Shown: positions 9,322 through 19,075 of the stretch, one piece after another
How positions within the stretch are numbered: position 1 is the stretch's first letter
Layout: every line of letters begins with the position of its first letter
NCBI GenBank assembly: GCA_023458215.1
Contig: JAEXAJ010000159.1
Coordinates: 1 to 64,000 of the forward strand
DNA from: Bacteroidota bacterium
Lineage (GTDB): Bacteria > Bacteroidota > Bacteroidia > Bacteroidales > Bacteroidaceae
Direction: 5' to 3'
DNA length: 64,000 bases
Program-made: the position numbers and the translations under genes
The notes under the pieces: generated by a model
Told to the model about the DNA's origin: nothing
Databases searched by the model: none
What the model saw: only the letters and a program-made list of their open reading frames with translations

Positions 9322-10206
9322 TTATTTCATGGCTTCCACTGTATAGCCTTGTTGTTTAAGTAAATTCAGTACGCCATTTGTTCCGGGTAAGTGTCCAGCG
9401 CCAACCACGAAGAGGGTAGGAGCTTCGGTCATGATAGCGGGCATATTGCCTGCCCATGCAATGTTGCGATAATCAAGAAGCGCCTCCATCTCTCCCGGTA
9501 ATGGGTCGCAAGAGTTGCCGTCACGTTCTTCCATCAAGCGCAACATTTCGTCGAGGTCTTGTGCCTGATAGCTCTTAATTAATCTTTGTGCCTGTTCTAC
9601 CGCTTTATCAATATCGCTTACGGTGCAATGCAGTAGTGTGGCTTGGCGTTGTAATGATTGGCTGTTAAAAAGAATGTCTATTTGTGATTGAGCTGTTTCC
9701 AGACCGCCTACCTTCTTGCCATTTTGCTGCGCCTGTTGCTGGAAGTAGGCGTCGAGTTGTTCCTGCGGGTTGTATCCCGGCGTATGCTTCATATAAAGCA
9801 GTACGGCAAGTTGCTGGGTGATAGCGGCTGGTTTCAGTTGTCCCAGCATAGCGATGTCCACCATCATGTTTTCTTTTATAACTTTGCCTACCAACTCATA
9901 TTGTTCGGGGGTGAACAAACTTTGCAGGGTAGTGTCTTTGGGCATCATCATTTGCTGTTGCATACTCTGCATAAATGCCGGTGTCATCATGTCCGACATA
10001 ACCACCTCACCATATACCTGACTGGTCTCATTGATGGCTTGTGGCATTGCAGCGATGCTATCTTTAATGCTAAGAGGAGAGAGATGGTATGTTCCGAAAA
10101 TATAAGAGGGTTTTGTTAATCCATTACCGGATACTTTCCATAAAAGTTGTGCGTTGGCACTCAGTGCTAAACTGATGAGCAGCAAAAGACTTAAAAACTT
10201 CTTCAT
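9322..10206 (-). CDS. TraB/GumN family protein
   Basis: 294 residues with a clear signal peptide (cleavage near residues 19-20, LSANAQ), so exported. The mature protein begins with the TraB/GumN signature: LLWKVSGNG followed by KPSYIFGTYHLSP, a conserved G-T-x-H. Near the C-terminus it has the second conserved histidine block, VVGAGHLPG. The family is related to erythromycin-esterase/Tiki-type proteases, with metal-dependent peptidase activity shown for animal Tiki. The function of bacterial members is mostly unknown. It stands alone: a terminator follows it and a divergent-sized gap separates it from the NlpC/P60 gene upstream on the same strand. The call to family is firm; the biochemical role is not. 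Confidence 0.9.
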   Translation of the reverse strand: MKKFLSLLLLISLALSANAQLLWKVSGNGLTKPSYIFGTYHLSPLSIKDSIAAMPQAINETSQVYGEVVMSDMMTPAFMQSMQQQMMMPKDTTLQSLFTPEQYELVGKVIKENMMVDIAMLGQLKPAAITQQLAVLLYMKHTPGYNPQEQLDAYFQQQAQQNGKKVGGLETAQSQIDILFNSQSLQRQATLLHCTVSDIDKAVEQAQRLIKSYQAQDLDEMLRLMEERDGNSCDPLPGEMEALLDYRNIAWAGNMPAIMTEAPTLFVVGAGHLPGTNGVLNLLKQQGYTVEAMK

Positions 10207-10292
10207 TGTATTCTTCTTTATTTAGTTTATTTGAACTATCAGTCGGAAGTAAAGAAGATAAATCACAGAGGAAGGTCAAATTTTATAAAGTA

Positions 10293-10808
10293 TCAGCGAG
10301 AAACTCTTCCCCCGCGAAGCCAGTGCTGCGTATAATATTTTTCATTGAGGTTACTGACAATAACTCCTTGACTGGTACTAGCATGTATAAACTTCCCATT
10401 CTTGAGATAGATACCCACATGCGCCACCTTTTTTCGTGAAGACGGACTGGAAAAGAACACCAAATCTCCCTCACGCAAATTGCGGCGGGAGATTTTATTA
10501 CTTTCTTTCATCTGTTCATCCGTACTTCTGGGCAGACGGATGCGGTAAACTTTCTTATAAAGTTGTGAAACCAATCCGGAGCAGTCTGCTCCCCGCTTGC
10601 TTTCTCCTCCTCCGCGGTAGGGAGTGCCTATCCATTCGGAAGAGTTGATATACAGTTGGTGGTTGTCTTCTATACCTATGTCCACTCCCAAGCGGATGGA
10701 AGCTTGGGCCAATGCTTTGTAGTCGAGCCGTGGCGCAGAAGTGTGGCAAGAACTGAGAATAAATAGCAGACTGACAAGGGATAATATATAAGAAATGGGC
10801 TGTTTCAT
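10293..10808 (-). CDS. NlpC/P60 (C40) peptidoglycan endopeptidase lipoprotein
   Basis: 171 residues. The signal peptide ends in a lipobox with Cys21 (ILSSC), so it is lipid-anchored in the periplasm. The C40 catalytic set is intact: Cys76 in RGADCSGL, His130 in VAHVGIYL and His142 in FIHAST. It lacks SH3 or LysM binding domains and is the size of Spr/MepS-type enzymes that cut D-Glu-gamma-DAP bonds in stem peptides. Its start overlaps the stop of the upstream ABC ATPase gene by four bases (ATGA-type overlap), so the two are translationally coupled. Whether the coupling is functional is unknown. Confidence 0.93.
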   Translation of the reverse strand: MKQPISYILSLVSLLFILSSCHTSAPRLDYKALAQASIRLGVDIGIEDNHQLYINSSEWIGTPYRGGGESKRGADCSGLVSQLYKKVYRIRLPRSTDEQMKESNKISRRNLREGDLVFFSSPSSRKKVAHVGIYLKNGKFIHASTSQGVIVSNLNEKYYTQHWLRGGRVSR

Positions 10809-11587
10809 TCTTTCTGTTCTTCTGTTTGTATATCTTCGATTTGCTCTTTTTCAATAGTTTCCGCTTCTTCTATTATCTCTTCCTCCACACTGATATTGAA
10901 GTAATCTTCCAGTTCCTTTTCAGCCGAGTTATTCTCATTCTTGATATCACGGATAATAACGCCATATTCCAGCAGTGCAATACGTGGACATACATCTACC
11001 GTATGATTCAGGTTATGACTGGAGATAATAACCGTTGCTCCGTGTTCCTCATTGTATTTCTTCAGCAAGTATTTGATAACCGACTGTGAACTAGGATCCA
11101 GGAAGTTGAACGGCTCATCCAGTATCAACAATTGCGGATGATGAAGCATAGCGGAGATAATACCAATCTTCTGTTTGTTTCCGGCGGAGAAGTTTCGGAT
11201 GAATTTCTTTTGGCCTGTTACTTCGCCGTTCATAAAGCGTTCAAAGGGCACGAGGCGTTCGTCAACCTCTTCTTTCTTCAAACCATACATCTTGCCGATA
11301 AAGTAGAAATATTCTTCAGGAGTGAGGTAGTCGATAAGAAATCCGTCATCAATAAAAGCTCCTGTAAAGCTTTTCCAATCTTCACTCTTGCTGGTATCGA
11401 TGTCATTAATAGTGACATTCCCCTTGTCTGCTTGCAACAGATCCAATATCAACCGAAAGAGAGTAGTTTTACCAGCTCCATTGTTACCAACCAGCCCCAG
11501 CATATCACCCTGATTGATGATGTATTTCTCTATATTTACGGCCTTCTTTTCGCCGAAGTTCTTCTGTAGATTATTTATTGAAATCAT
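10805..11587 (-). CDS. ABC transporter ATP-binding protein
   Basis: 260 residues. Walker A is GNNGAGKTT (34-42), the signature region is NFSAGNKQKIGI, a degenerate LSGGQ as in many ABC-2 exporters, and Walker B is LLILDEPFNFLDP. Residues after about 220 form a strongly acidic Glu-rich tail. The upstream gene on the same strand encodes a DUF5687 membrane protein, which is the probable permease partner. The pair would form an ABC-2-type exporter of unknown substrate. It overlaps the downstream NlpC/P60 gene by four bases. Confidence 0.92.
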   Translation of the reverse strand: MISINNLQKNFGEKKAVNIEKYIINQGDMLGLVGNNGAGKTTLFRLILDLLQADKGNVTINDIDTSKSEDWKSFTGAFIDDGFLIDYLTPEEYFYFIGKMYGLKKEEVDERLVPFERFMNGEVTGQKKFIRNFSAGNKQKIGIISAMLHHPQLLILDEPFNFLDPSSQSVIKYLLKKYNEEHGATVIISSHNLNHTVDVCPRIALLEYGVIIRDIKNENNSAEKELEDYFNISVEEEIIEEAETIEKEQIEDIQTEEQKE

Positions 11588-11692
11588 AATTCAGTTATAA
11601 GTTATTAGTGATAAGTTATAAGTGATTAGTTGTTAGCTATTAGTAAGTGGCTATTTACAAATAACTTATAACTAATAACTTATAACTCCTTT
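11588..11692. repeat. AT-rich repeat/hairpin cluster
   Basis: This 105-bp gap is built from iterations of TTATAAGTTAT/GTGATAAG. They form inverted arms, for example CAGTTATAAGTTATTAGTGATAAG against AACTTATAACTAATAACTTATAACT. The same word set fills the gap at 16966-17052. It may act as a terminator or mRNA-processing site between the DUF5687 and ATPase genes. Confidence 0.55.
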
Positions 11693-13180
11693 TTATTGTC
11701 TGCTATCTCTAAAACCTTCCATGTTCTTGTACCGCCGCTTCATAAAACGATGGTAAACATTCTTCAGCCAAAAGCGGGAGGTGAGAATGAAACCTGTGCC
11801 GATAACGATCAATATCCAGGCAGTAACGGTGTCTCCCCATATCTTTGTCAGTACAACGTTTAGTAACAACGGAACACCTAAGGCAGCACCTGAAATAAGG
11901 TTCTGTAAACCTGTTCCCATATTTTGGCGGTTAGTCATTTTTGCATTCAAATCGACTGTTTTGTTATTGTATACAGCCAACTGGAACAGGCAGAAATAAA
12001 CAAAACCTGCGGTAAACAAAGCCCAAGCTATGCAACTTAACACCGACAATTTTCCAGTAACCATTGCAGGTATCATCAATAGAAATGGAATAATGATAGC
12101 AATGCTGTATAGCGTATATTTAGCACGTAGCAGGGAATAAATAGATTCCTTACGACTCATCAGTCCGTCAATGTAATTACCTTCATAACTCATCAGGCTG
12201 GATAGGAACAACAGACCGAAGATTACAAAGTTATAAACCATAAAAAAGTTCTTCATTCCTGTTCCGTCATAAGCTTCGGTGAAGCTGAGAATACAACTGA
12301 TGAATATTACAACAATGACCACCGTTCGCAATGATGTTTTACAAACCTTGTTACGGAACAACAGTTTTAATTCCAAACGCATGTATTCTCCTATTTCACC
12401 GTAGCGATCCAGGAATTTGTATTCAGATACATGCTTCACTTTGGTATCTTCCACCCTGTTGATTTCATCGTAAATCAACCCGATCATCACGCAGCGGTTA
12501 ATGAACCACATCACGGCAATAGCAATAAGTACGCCGAGGTATACCAGCAGATTACAATGAATGAATCCTTCGCCCAACTCAATGGAATAATCGAATAGCG
12601 GACTCTTATCCGGAATAAACAGAGCAGCGGCAATTCCACCATACACTATCACGGGTAATGCCACCCACCAGATACGCTCATTCATAAGCGTGCGGCAAAG
12701 AAGGAACCAATAATTATTGAATATCATCAGTAGCCAAATACCGACGCAATAGGTAATTACGCCTGTTACGCCATAGAATTTGGTGATTGTCAGGATGGAG
12801 AAAGGAACGAAGAAGAACAACCATATCAGGTTGAATCCGTTCAGACCCGACCGTATCAATAGAAAGTCGATCAGGCGATTCCGCCGGATAGGCAACAGTA
12901 GATAGGGCTTTACTTCCTGCGTGGGTGTCTTCTGGAAAGGAAAACGCATGAGGAAATCCAAAGCCATGACAAAAATCAACCCACTGTTCAGTACATGATA
13001 GGCTTCTGTAGCTCCGCCGCTGAAGGCGAATGCAAACGTACTCCCAAAGAATATAAGATAACCTGCCCAAAAGATTGCCATGAAGTACATCCAGAACTTG
13101 CCGAACTTGTTCTTTTCGTACATTGGATTTCGTTTGGCGGCCAGTTTACCGTGCTTTCGCAGTTCTAAAAAAAGGCTCAT
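11693..13180 (-). CDS. DUF5687 membrane protein, probable ABC-2-type permease
   Basis: 495 residues from the preferred start at 13180 (MSLFLELRKHGKLAAKRNP). An upstream in-frame Met at 13237 would add 19 residues that run into the terminator of the preceding gene. About 11-12 hydrophobic segments are spread along the protein. The N-terminal amphipathic stretch with RNPMYEKNKFGK is typical of DUF5687 proteins of Bacteroidetes. Next on the strand is an ABC ATPase gene, so a two-part exporter is the natural reading. The substrate is unknown. It could influence gliding-unrelated lipid or peptide export, but nothing in the sequence decides this. Confidence 0.85.
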   Translation of the reverse strand: MSLFLELRKHGKLAAKRNPMYEKNKFGKFWMYFMAIFWAGYLIFFGSTFAFAFSGGATEAYHVLNSGLIFVMALDFLMRFPFQKTPTQEVKPYLLLPIRRNRLIDFLLIRSGLNGFNLIWLFFFVPFSILTITKFYGVTGVITYCVGIWLLMIFNNYWFLLCRTLMNERIWWVALPVIVYGGIAAALFIPDKSPLFDYSIELGEGFIHCNLLVYLGVLIAIAVMWFINRCVMIGLIYDEINRVEDTKVKHVSEYKFLDRYGEIGEYMRLELKLLFRNKVCKTSLRTVVIVVIFISCILSFTEAYDGTGMKNFFMVYNFVIFGLLFLSSLMSYEGNYIDGLMSRKESIYSLLRAKYTLYSIAIIIPFLLMIPAMVTGKLSVLSCIAWALFTAGFVYFCLFQLAVYNNKTVDLNAKMTNRQNMGTGLQNLISGAALGVPLLLNVVLTKIWGDTVTAWILIVIGTGFILTSRFWLKNVYHRFMKRRYKNMEGFRDSRQ

Positions 13181-13206
13181 TGTGTATAGATGTATTTGGA
13201 TGATGT

Positions 13207-13246
13207 AAAAAAGGCTGCGCTGCTTAATTAAGAACAACGCAGCCTT
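13207..13246 (-). terminator. Intrinsic terminator after the M16 peptidase gene
   Basis: The stem AAGGCTGCG (13211-13219) pairs with CGCAGCCTT (13238-13246). On the minus strand it is followed by six T residues. It sits directly after the M16 stop codon. Confidence 0.8.
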
Positions 13247-13264
13247 CTCTGTTTTTGTATTCTC

Positions 13265-16087
13265 TTATTCTTTGTCAGGACTGACCATTGAAACCTCAAT
13301 TTCATTCTTTTGTTTCAGCAAATCATCGATGAACTTCTGAATGTCTTTCACCGTGATGCTATTGACGATTTCCGTATAGTCTTTTAACGGGTTCATACCG
13401 GTAAACAAATATTCGTCGATACTATTCATCCAATAGCTGTTCTCCTTCAAGTCTTCGGCATGTTTCTTCAGCATGAATTCTTTTACCTTGTTCAAGTCGC
13501 TTTCCGTAGGACCGGCTTTTGCTACATTATTCAATTCGGTAAAGATTATCTGCATCAGTTTGTCTCGTTTGGCAGGAGAAGTTTCGAAAATTATCTGCAA
13601 CATGGCTTGTTCTTTCGGGTACTTGTTCAGTTGGCCAAAGGTGTATACTCCATAGCTACCTCCTTCGTCTTCACGTACTTTATTGGTATATATCAAGTCT
13701 AGAATCTGGCTGGTCATACTCAGTAAGATGTCGTTTCTCAGGTCATATTTGCATGCGCCGTTTATGAATACGAAGTTAGAGGCTTTAGGAGTTTCCTGTT
13801 GACGGATGAAATTGTTTTTAAATGCTCCTTGGCGGATCTCCACCTTATTATCTTTGAACGACTCTTTGCGATTGATGGAGGGCAGCGCACCCAAATATTC
13901 GGCGATAACCGGTTTCATCTCTTCTACATTTACATTACCTACGAAGATGAAGGTAAAGTCGCTGGCGTCTTTGAAACGATCCTGATACATAGACAATATC
14001 TTGTCGTAATTCATCTGGTCGATCATGTCCGCTTTAATTCTCATTCTTCGAGGATGATTCATATAGATACCTGCTTGGATTGAGTCGCTGAAAGCAAGTC
14101 TAGGATTTAATTCGGCATTCTGCAAGGAAGCCTTGTTCCGGTTCTTGTAAGATGCAAATGCTTCATCGTCGCGTCGTGGTGCAGTAAATGTCAAATAAGT
14201 TAATTGCATCATTGTCTCGAAGTCCTTCGGAGAGCAACTACCGTTTACGGCCTCAGTCTTGTCGCCAATGCCATAGCTGACGGATGCTTTCTTACCTGCC
14301 AGCACCTTTTCAAGGTCTACGGCACTGAAGTTGCCCAAACCACCTACGCTCACTGCATCCAATCCGTTGATATTGATAATTTCGGAGTCGGGGAACAAAG
14401 AACTACCACCTAAACTGACACCCTTCATGCGGATCTCGTCTGCCTTGAAGTCAGTCTTCTTGATGATCACTTTCACTCCGTTGGATAATGTCAGCATGGT
14501 GGTGCCGAATACATCATCAGTCTTTTCTGATACTATTTTGCCGCCTTTAGGAGCTTCTGCCATTAGAGGTTCGTCCGATACTTTGTCTACGTATGCGGTC
14601 AGTTTTTCAGCTTTTACGTCTGCCAGTATCTTCTTGATGGCGTCTTCCGTAGGAAGTTTCAAACCTTCTTTTTCAGGGCCGAGTACGGCTACTACTTGAT
14701 TCTCGTCCGTTACGAGGGCGGGCATCATTTGGTTCAGTGCTGCAACGGGGATATTGGGAGCTATCTGATTAATGATGGCATACTCGCTTTCGATACCCGG
14801 TATGGGTTCATTGTCGAGGAAATGACGAACATATTCGTTAACATATTCTTCGTTCTTACGCTTGTCGCGTTCGTTGAAGGCTGATTCTAGCTGACGTAGG
14901 TATTCAGCACGGGCACGGTTGTATTCCGTTTCGGTAAAACCAAATTGGCGTGCTCGTTCTATTTCGCGCAGCAAGGTGGTGATTCCGCTTTCTACCGCAC
15001 CTTCCTTGCAGACAACCATGCCGGTGAAAGCATCTTTGGTTTTGGCTACAAAGAAATCGTCGTCATACGTTCCTGCGTAGATATAAGGAGGATCGGCTAC
15101 TTGCACCAATTCGTTCAGGCGAGCATTCAGCATATTACTGATAAGGGTGGTTGCATAGTTTTGAACCAAATAATCCATAGTACCTTTTTGATCGTCCGGA
15201 GTAGCATCGTGCTTGTTGAAGATGATAGCCTGAATGTTAGGCTGTTCTTTATCCTGAGCAATCAAAATGATAGGCTCTTTATTATCGTTTACAGGATAGT
15301 ACTCACGTTTGGCAGCATTGGGTTGTGCCGGGATGTCTGAGAATACTTTTTTTATCTGGGCTTCGATGGCATCTACATCAATATCACCTACTACAACGAT
15401 ACCTTGCAGGTCGGGACGATACCACTTTTCGTAATAATCTCTTAAGCTTTGAGGCTTGAAGTTCATTACAACGTCCATTGTTCCGATGGGGAAGCAGTTG
15501 GCATATTTGGTACCGGCAAACATAATGGGTAACATCTTTTCCTGAAAGCGCATCATGGCACTCATGCGTGTACGCCATTCTTCGTTGATAACGCCACGCT
15601 CTTTGTCAATTTCTACCGGATCAAGGGTAAGGTCATTACTCCAGTCGTGCAGAATCAGCAGACAAGAGTCGATGGCTCCGGGAGTAGTGACAGGAACATT
15701 GGAAATGTTATATACCGTTTCGTCTATGGAAGTATAGGCATTCAGGTTTTCACCGAACTTTACTCCGATGCGTTCCAGATATTGTTTCAAGGCATCACCG
15801 GGGAAATGGGTAGTTCCGTTGAAGCACATGTGTTCCAGGAAGTGTGCCAAACCACGTTGATCGGCTTCTTCTTGTATAGACCCTACTTTTTGGGCGATGT
15901 AAAAGTCTGCACGATTGGCTGGCAGGTTGTTTTTGCGAATGTAATAAGTTAACCCATTGTCCAACTTACCAATGCGGACATTCTTGTCAACGGGAATAGG
16001 GGGCATTTGCATCTGCGCAAGTGCTTGTTGGAAACTGCAGCATAATATAATTGCTACGATCCATAAACTACGAAAAAGATGTTTCAT
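13265..16087 (-). CDS. M16 family zinc metallopeptidase (tandem-domain)
   Basis: 940 residues with a signal peptide (cleavage near residue 25, QALAQ), so periplasmic. The inverted zinc motif HxxEH is intact as His82, Glu85 and His86 in AHFLEHMCFNG. The third ligand region INEEW lies about 75 residues on. The length and the second half (from about residue 520, with NGVKVIIKKTDF) indicate the usual two M16 halves, active and inactive, seen in pitrilysin-like proteins. Such enzymes degrade peptides in a closed chamber. Bacteroides members are exported but their substrates are poorly known. A strong terminator follows. Confidence 0.95.
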   Translation of the reverse strand: MKHLFRSLWIVAIILCCSFQQALAQMQMPPIPVDKNVRIGKLDNGLTYYIRKNNLPANRADFYIAQKVGSIQEEADQRGLAHFLEHMCFNGTTHFPGDALKQYLERIGVKFGENLNAYTSIDETVYNISNVPVTTPGAIDSCLLILHDWSNDLTLDPVEIDKERGVINEEWRTRMSAMMRFQEKMLPIMFAGTKYANCFPIGTMDVVMNFKPQSLRDYYEKWYRPDLQGIVVVGDIDVDAIEAQIKKVFSDIPAQPNAAKREYYPVNDNKEPIILIAQDKEQPNIQAIIFNKHDATPDDQKGTMDYLVQNYATTLISNMLNARLNELVQVADPPYIYAGTYDDDFFVAKTKDAFTGMVVCKEGAVESGITTLLREIERARQFGFTETEYNRARAEYLRQLESAFNERDKRKNEEYVNEYVRHFLDNEPIPGIESEYAIINQIAPNIPVAALNQMMPALVTDENQVVAVLGPEKEGLKLPTEDAIKKILADVKAEKLTAYVDKVSDEPLMAEAPKGGKIVSEKTDDVFGTTMLTLSNGVKVIIKKTDFKADEIRMKGVSLGGSSLFPDSEIININGLDAVSVGGLGNFSAVDLEKVLAGKKASVSYGIGDKTEAVNGSCSPKDFETMMQLTYLTFTAPRRDDEAFASYKNRNKASLQNAELNPRLAFSDSIQAGIYMNHPRRMRIKADMIDQMNYDKILSMYQDRFKDASDFTFIFVGNVNVEEMKPVIAEYLGALPSINRKESFKDNKVEIRQGAFKNNFIRQQETPKASNFVFINGACKYDLRNDILLSMTSQILDLIYTNKVREDEGGSYGVYTFGQLNKYPKEQAMLQIIFETSPAKRDKLMQIIFTELNNVAKAGPTESDLNKVKEFMLKKHAEDLKENSYWMNSIDEYLFTGMNPLKDYTEIVNSITVKDIQKFIDDLLKQKNEIEVSMVSPDKE

Positions 16088-16161
16088 AATTCTCTGATTT
16101 TAAATTATTCTTGTCCTATCTGTCGGAGCATAGGATTATAAATCACAGTATGACAACAAAA

Positions 16162-16965
16162 TTATTCTTTTATTGCTTCGCGTATGCGTACTAATTTTGT
16201 TAGCAAATCTTCTAAAAGATCGAGTTTTAACATGTTCGCACCATCGCTCTTGGCTACGGCAGGATTCTCATGGGTTTCAATAAATAATCCGTCAACCCCT
16301 ACGGCTACACCCGCTTTGGCAACGGTTTCAATCAGTTGGGGCATACCCCCTGTAACACCGCTGGTTTGATTGGGCTGTTGCAACGAATGGGTTACGTCCA
16401 AGATAACGGGAAAACCGAAAGTCTGCATTTCCGGTATTCCGCGATAATCCACCACTAAATCTTGGTAACCAAAGGTGGTACCACGTTCTGTAATCATAAC
16501 GTTCTTGTTTCCCGCTTCTACAACTTTATCTGCCGCAAAGCGCATGGCAAAAGGGGAGAGGAATTGCCCCTTCTTGATATTAATAATTTTGCCCGTTTCG
16601 GCGGCAGCCACTAACAAGTCGGTCTGCCGACAAAGGAAAGCTGGGATTTGCAGCACGTCTACATATTCGGCAGCCATTGTTGCTTCCTCAGCCGCATGGA
16701 TATCTGTAACAGTAGGCACCCCGAAAGTATCGTGTACTTTCTTCAAAACTTTCAGCGCAGTTTCATCCCCGATACCCATAAAAGAGTCCAAGCGCGAACG
16801 GTTGGCCTTGCGGTAAGACCCCTTGAATACAAAAGGTATTTGTAGCTTCTCGGTAATCGTTACAATACGTTCGGCAATGCGCATTGCCATCTCTTCGCCT
16901 TCAATGACGCAAGGTCCTGCCAGCAAAAAGAAGTTTCCTGCAGGATTATGTTTCAGTTCAATCAT
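16162..16965 (-). CDS. kdsA: 3-deoxy-8-phosphooctulonate synthase
   Basis: 267 residues, cytoplasmic. KdsA condenses phosphoenolpyruvate with arabinose-5-phosphate to make KDO-8-phosphate for lipid A core synthesis. Family motifs are plain: LLAGPCVIEGEE near the N-terminus, FKGSYRKANRSR, GVPTVTDIHAAEEA, QIPAFLCRQTDLL, and a C-terminal GLFIETHENPAVAKSDGANML. The length matches the family (about 270-280). It is followed on the same strand by the M16 gene and preceded by a lipid kinase and miaA. This core gene grouping makes the region a conserved chromosomal block rather than an accessory one. Confidence 0.97.
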   Translation of the reverse strand: MIELKHNPAGNFFLLAGPCVIEGEEMAMRIAERIVTITEKLQIPFVFKGSYRKANRSRLDSFMGIGDETALKVLKKVHDTFGVPTVTDIHAAEEATMAAEYVDVLQIPAFLCRQTDLLVAAAETGKIINIKKGQFLSPFAMRFAADKVVEAGNKNVMITERGTTFGYQDLVVDYRGIPEMQTFGFPVILDVTHSLQQPNQTSGVTGGMPQLIETVAKAGVAVGVDGLFIETHENPAVAKSDGANMLKLDLLEDLLTKLVRIREAIKE

Positions 16966-17052
16966 AATTAGTTATAAGTTATAAGTTATAAGTTATAAGT
17001 GATAAGCGGGGTAGTTAACAAATAACTTATAACTTATCACTTATAACTAATT
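16966..17052. repeat. AT-rich repeat/hairpin cluster, related to 11588-11692
   Basis: Four direct copies of TTATAAG on one side (about 16974-17006) face an inverted arm AACTTATAACTTATCACTTATAACTAA on the other. A short loop holds GGGGTAGTTAAC. It shares its word set with the gap at 11588-11692, so both belong to one intergenic repeat family. Confidence 0.55.
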
Positions 17053-17979
17053 TCAGTTTGGTATTATCAATGTGATCGCTTCATGCATAACCCCAATGTC
17101 CAGTGGAAAATGGCGGTCAAGGATACGACCGTCCAAGTCGACGGAAGCATTTTGTGCACGCAGTACTTTAACTTTTTGGGTACGGTAGGGCATTACTACT
17201 TTGTGGTTCAAAATTCTTCCTTGAATGAGCATCCACATGCCTGAGAAGAGTTGTAACAGTTCCGGGCGGTAAATCACGGAGACATCCAGCCAACCGTTGT
17301 AAGGCACCGCACTAGGAGCCTGCCCGTATCCCCAGGCACTACCGATGCATACGGTCATGATTCGTCCGCGTATATGCTCGCCATTTATTTTGAGGTGCAT
17401 GCGATAGAGTTTCCGTTCAAAAATCATGGAGATAAATGCCATGAGGTAGGAGAGGAACTTTACTCCCCAGAAGCGTTTGGTCTGATCGGTAATCTTTACG
17501 ATACGGGCACCCAGACCAATGTTGATGGCATTAAGAAAGTATCGGGTGAGGTGTTTTTTGCCATCATAATAATAACAGGTACCTACGTCTATCCTGCGAC
17601 GACGGTTATTGATGATACAATCTACAGCTTCTTTATATTCCGAACTCATTTCCCAGTATTTGGCAAAGTCGTTGCCGATACCGTTGGGAATGATACCGAT
17701 GGCAATGTTTTCCTTGTCAGTTGCGTTGGAGAGCATAATTCCGTTAATGGCATCGTTGAGGGCACCGTCACCACCTACCACTACAATGGTGCGATAACCA
17801 TTGTTGGCAAGAATTCCTGCCAGGCGTTCTACCGAACCGAACCCTTCGGACTGCACGTAGTCGTAAGACACACCTTTGCTGTCCATATATTCTTTAATTT
17901 CTTTCCACCGTTTCTGCACTTTTCGTGTTCCGGCTTTGGGGTTGTATATCACCCCCCACTTTTCGGGTTCTACACTCAT
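17053..17979 (-). CDS. Diacylglycerol kinase-like lipid kinase
   Basis: 308 residues without signal or membrane segments. The DAGK catalytic domain shows an early IYNPKAG motif and the glycine-rich VVVGGDGALNDAINGI (about 72-88), which bind ATP in DgkB/YegS-type lipid kinases. A second conserved patch, IGIIPNGIGNDFAKYW, follows. The C-terminal half carries the beta-sandwich with DGRILDRHFPLDI. It probably phosphorylates diacylglycerol or a sphingoid/ceramide lipid at the membrane. Bacteroides makes sphingolipids, so the substrate is open. It stands between kdsA and miaA on the same strand. Confidence 0.92.
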   Translation of the reverse strand: MSVEPEKWGVIYNPKAGTRKVQKRWKEIKEYMDSKGVSYDYVQSEGFGSVERLAGILANNGYRTIVVVGGDGALNDAINGIMLSNATDKENIAIGIIPNGIGNDFAKYWEMSSEYKEAVDCIINNRRRRIDVGTCYYYDGKKHLTRYFLNAINIGLGARIVKITDQTKRFWGVKFLSYLMAFISMIFERKLYRMHLKINGEHIRGRIMTVCIGSAWGYGQAPSAVPYNGWLDVSVIYRPELLQLFSGMWMLIQGRILNHKVVMPYRTQKVKVLRAQNASVDLDGRILDRHFPLDIGVMHEAITLIIPN

Positions 17980-18123
17980 ATCTTGCTCCTTTCAGTAAGT
18001 CTTTCATTTTCATTTAGCTCGGACTCATAGCCCTGCCGCCAAAGATAGTGCAAATTGAAGACAAAACGTTCAAGCTCGCTTGAAAAAGTTTTGTTGAGAT
18101 GCAGCCTATCTTCTCTAAAGATA

Positions 18124-19044
18124 CTAAATCTCTTTGAGTTTTGACTTTACAAAGTCAATCTTTTCTTGCATCGGCCAACGGGCATCCATCCAGTGAATTG
18201 TAAATCCGCGTCGCTCCATTCCGCGGAACCAGGTCATTTGACGTTTGGCAAATTGGTGGATGGCTATTTCCAGTTCATGGAACATCTCATCGTAGGTCAA
18301 TTTCCCAATGACGTAAAGCGTCAGGTATTTATACTCCAGCCCATAGTATATCAAGTCATCCGGTGAGATTCCTTGCTCTATCAGGTGGCGCACTTCGTCC
18401 ACCATTCCTTCATCCAGGCGTTGGCGGAGGCGACGGGTTATCTTCTCACGGCGCAGTTCCCGATCGATGTCTACTCCTATGATGAGGCTGTTCAACTGCG
18501 GAAACGCACGTTCGTCTACCGAAGTATGGGCATAATATTCTTCGATCTCTATGGCTCGAATAGCACGTTTGGCTGTATCAACGTCTGTTGAATTATGCAA
18601 GTTCTTGTAAGTAGCCAGGATTTCCGTTAGCTCTTCCAATGACTTTTCAGCCAGACGGGTGCGCAACTCCGGATTTTCAGGTACGGGCAATAGCTTGTAG
18701 CCTTTCAACACGGATTCGAGATACATACCGGTGCCACCACATACAACGGGCAGGCAACCTTTTTGTTTAATAGTCTCGTAGGCATCCAGAAAATCACGTT
18801 GGTATTCGAAAACATTGTATTTATAGCCGGGTTCGGCGATGTCGATGAGGTGGTAAGGAATTTGTTTGCCATCGACGGTATAGTCGGCTAGGTCCTTACC
18901 CGTACCAAGGTCCATTCCCCGGTAAATTTGCCGGGAATCGGCACTGATGATTTCCGTATGGAGTTCTGCCGCCAAAGCGGCGGCGAATGGAGTCTTCCCG
19001 GATGCGGTAGGTCCTAATATGGCAATTAAATCATAGTCAGGCAT
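18124..19044 (-). CDS. miaA: tRNA dimethylallyltransferase
   Basis: 306 residues from the start at 19044 (MPDYDLIAILGPTASGKT). A Met six codons upstream (19062) would leave almost no leader after the predicted promoter. MiaA transfers dimethylallyl to A37 of tRNAs reading UNN codons. The P-loop GPTASGKT lies at about residues 10-17. SADSRQIYRGMDLGTGK, YHLIDIAEP, CGGTGMYL and the C-terminal RQMTWFRGM are all present. Length and order of motifs match the family. It heads a minus-strand run with the lipid kinase and kdsA. Confidence 0.97.
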   Translation of the reverse strand: MPDYDLIAILGPTASGKTPFAAALAAELHTEIISADSRQIYRGMDLGTGKDLADYTVDGKQIPYHLIDIAEPGYKYNVFEYQRDFLDAYETIKQKGCLPVVCGGTGMYLESVLKGYKLLPVPENPELRTRLAEKSLEELTEILATYKNLHNSTDVDTAKRAIRAIEIEEYYAHTSVDERAFPQLNSLIIGVDIDRELRREKITRRLRQRLDEGMVDEVRHLIEQGISPDDLIYYGLEYKYLTLYVIGKLTYDEMFHELEIAIHQFAKRQMTWFRGMERRGFTIHWMDARWPMQEKIDFVKSKLKEI

Positions 19045-19075
19045 ATACTGAGTTTTGCACAATTAGTTTAGTTTA

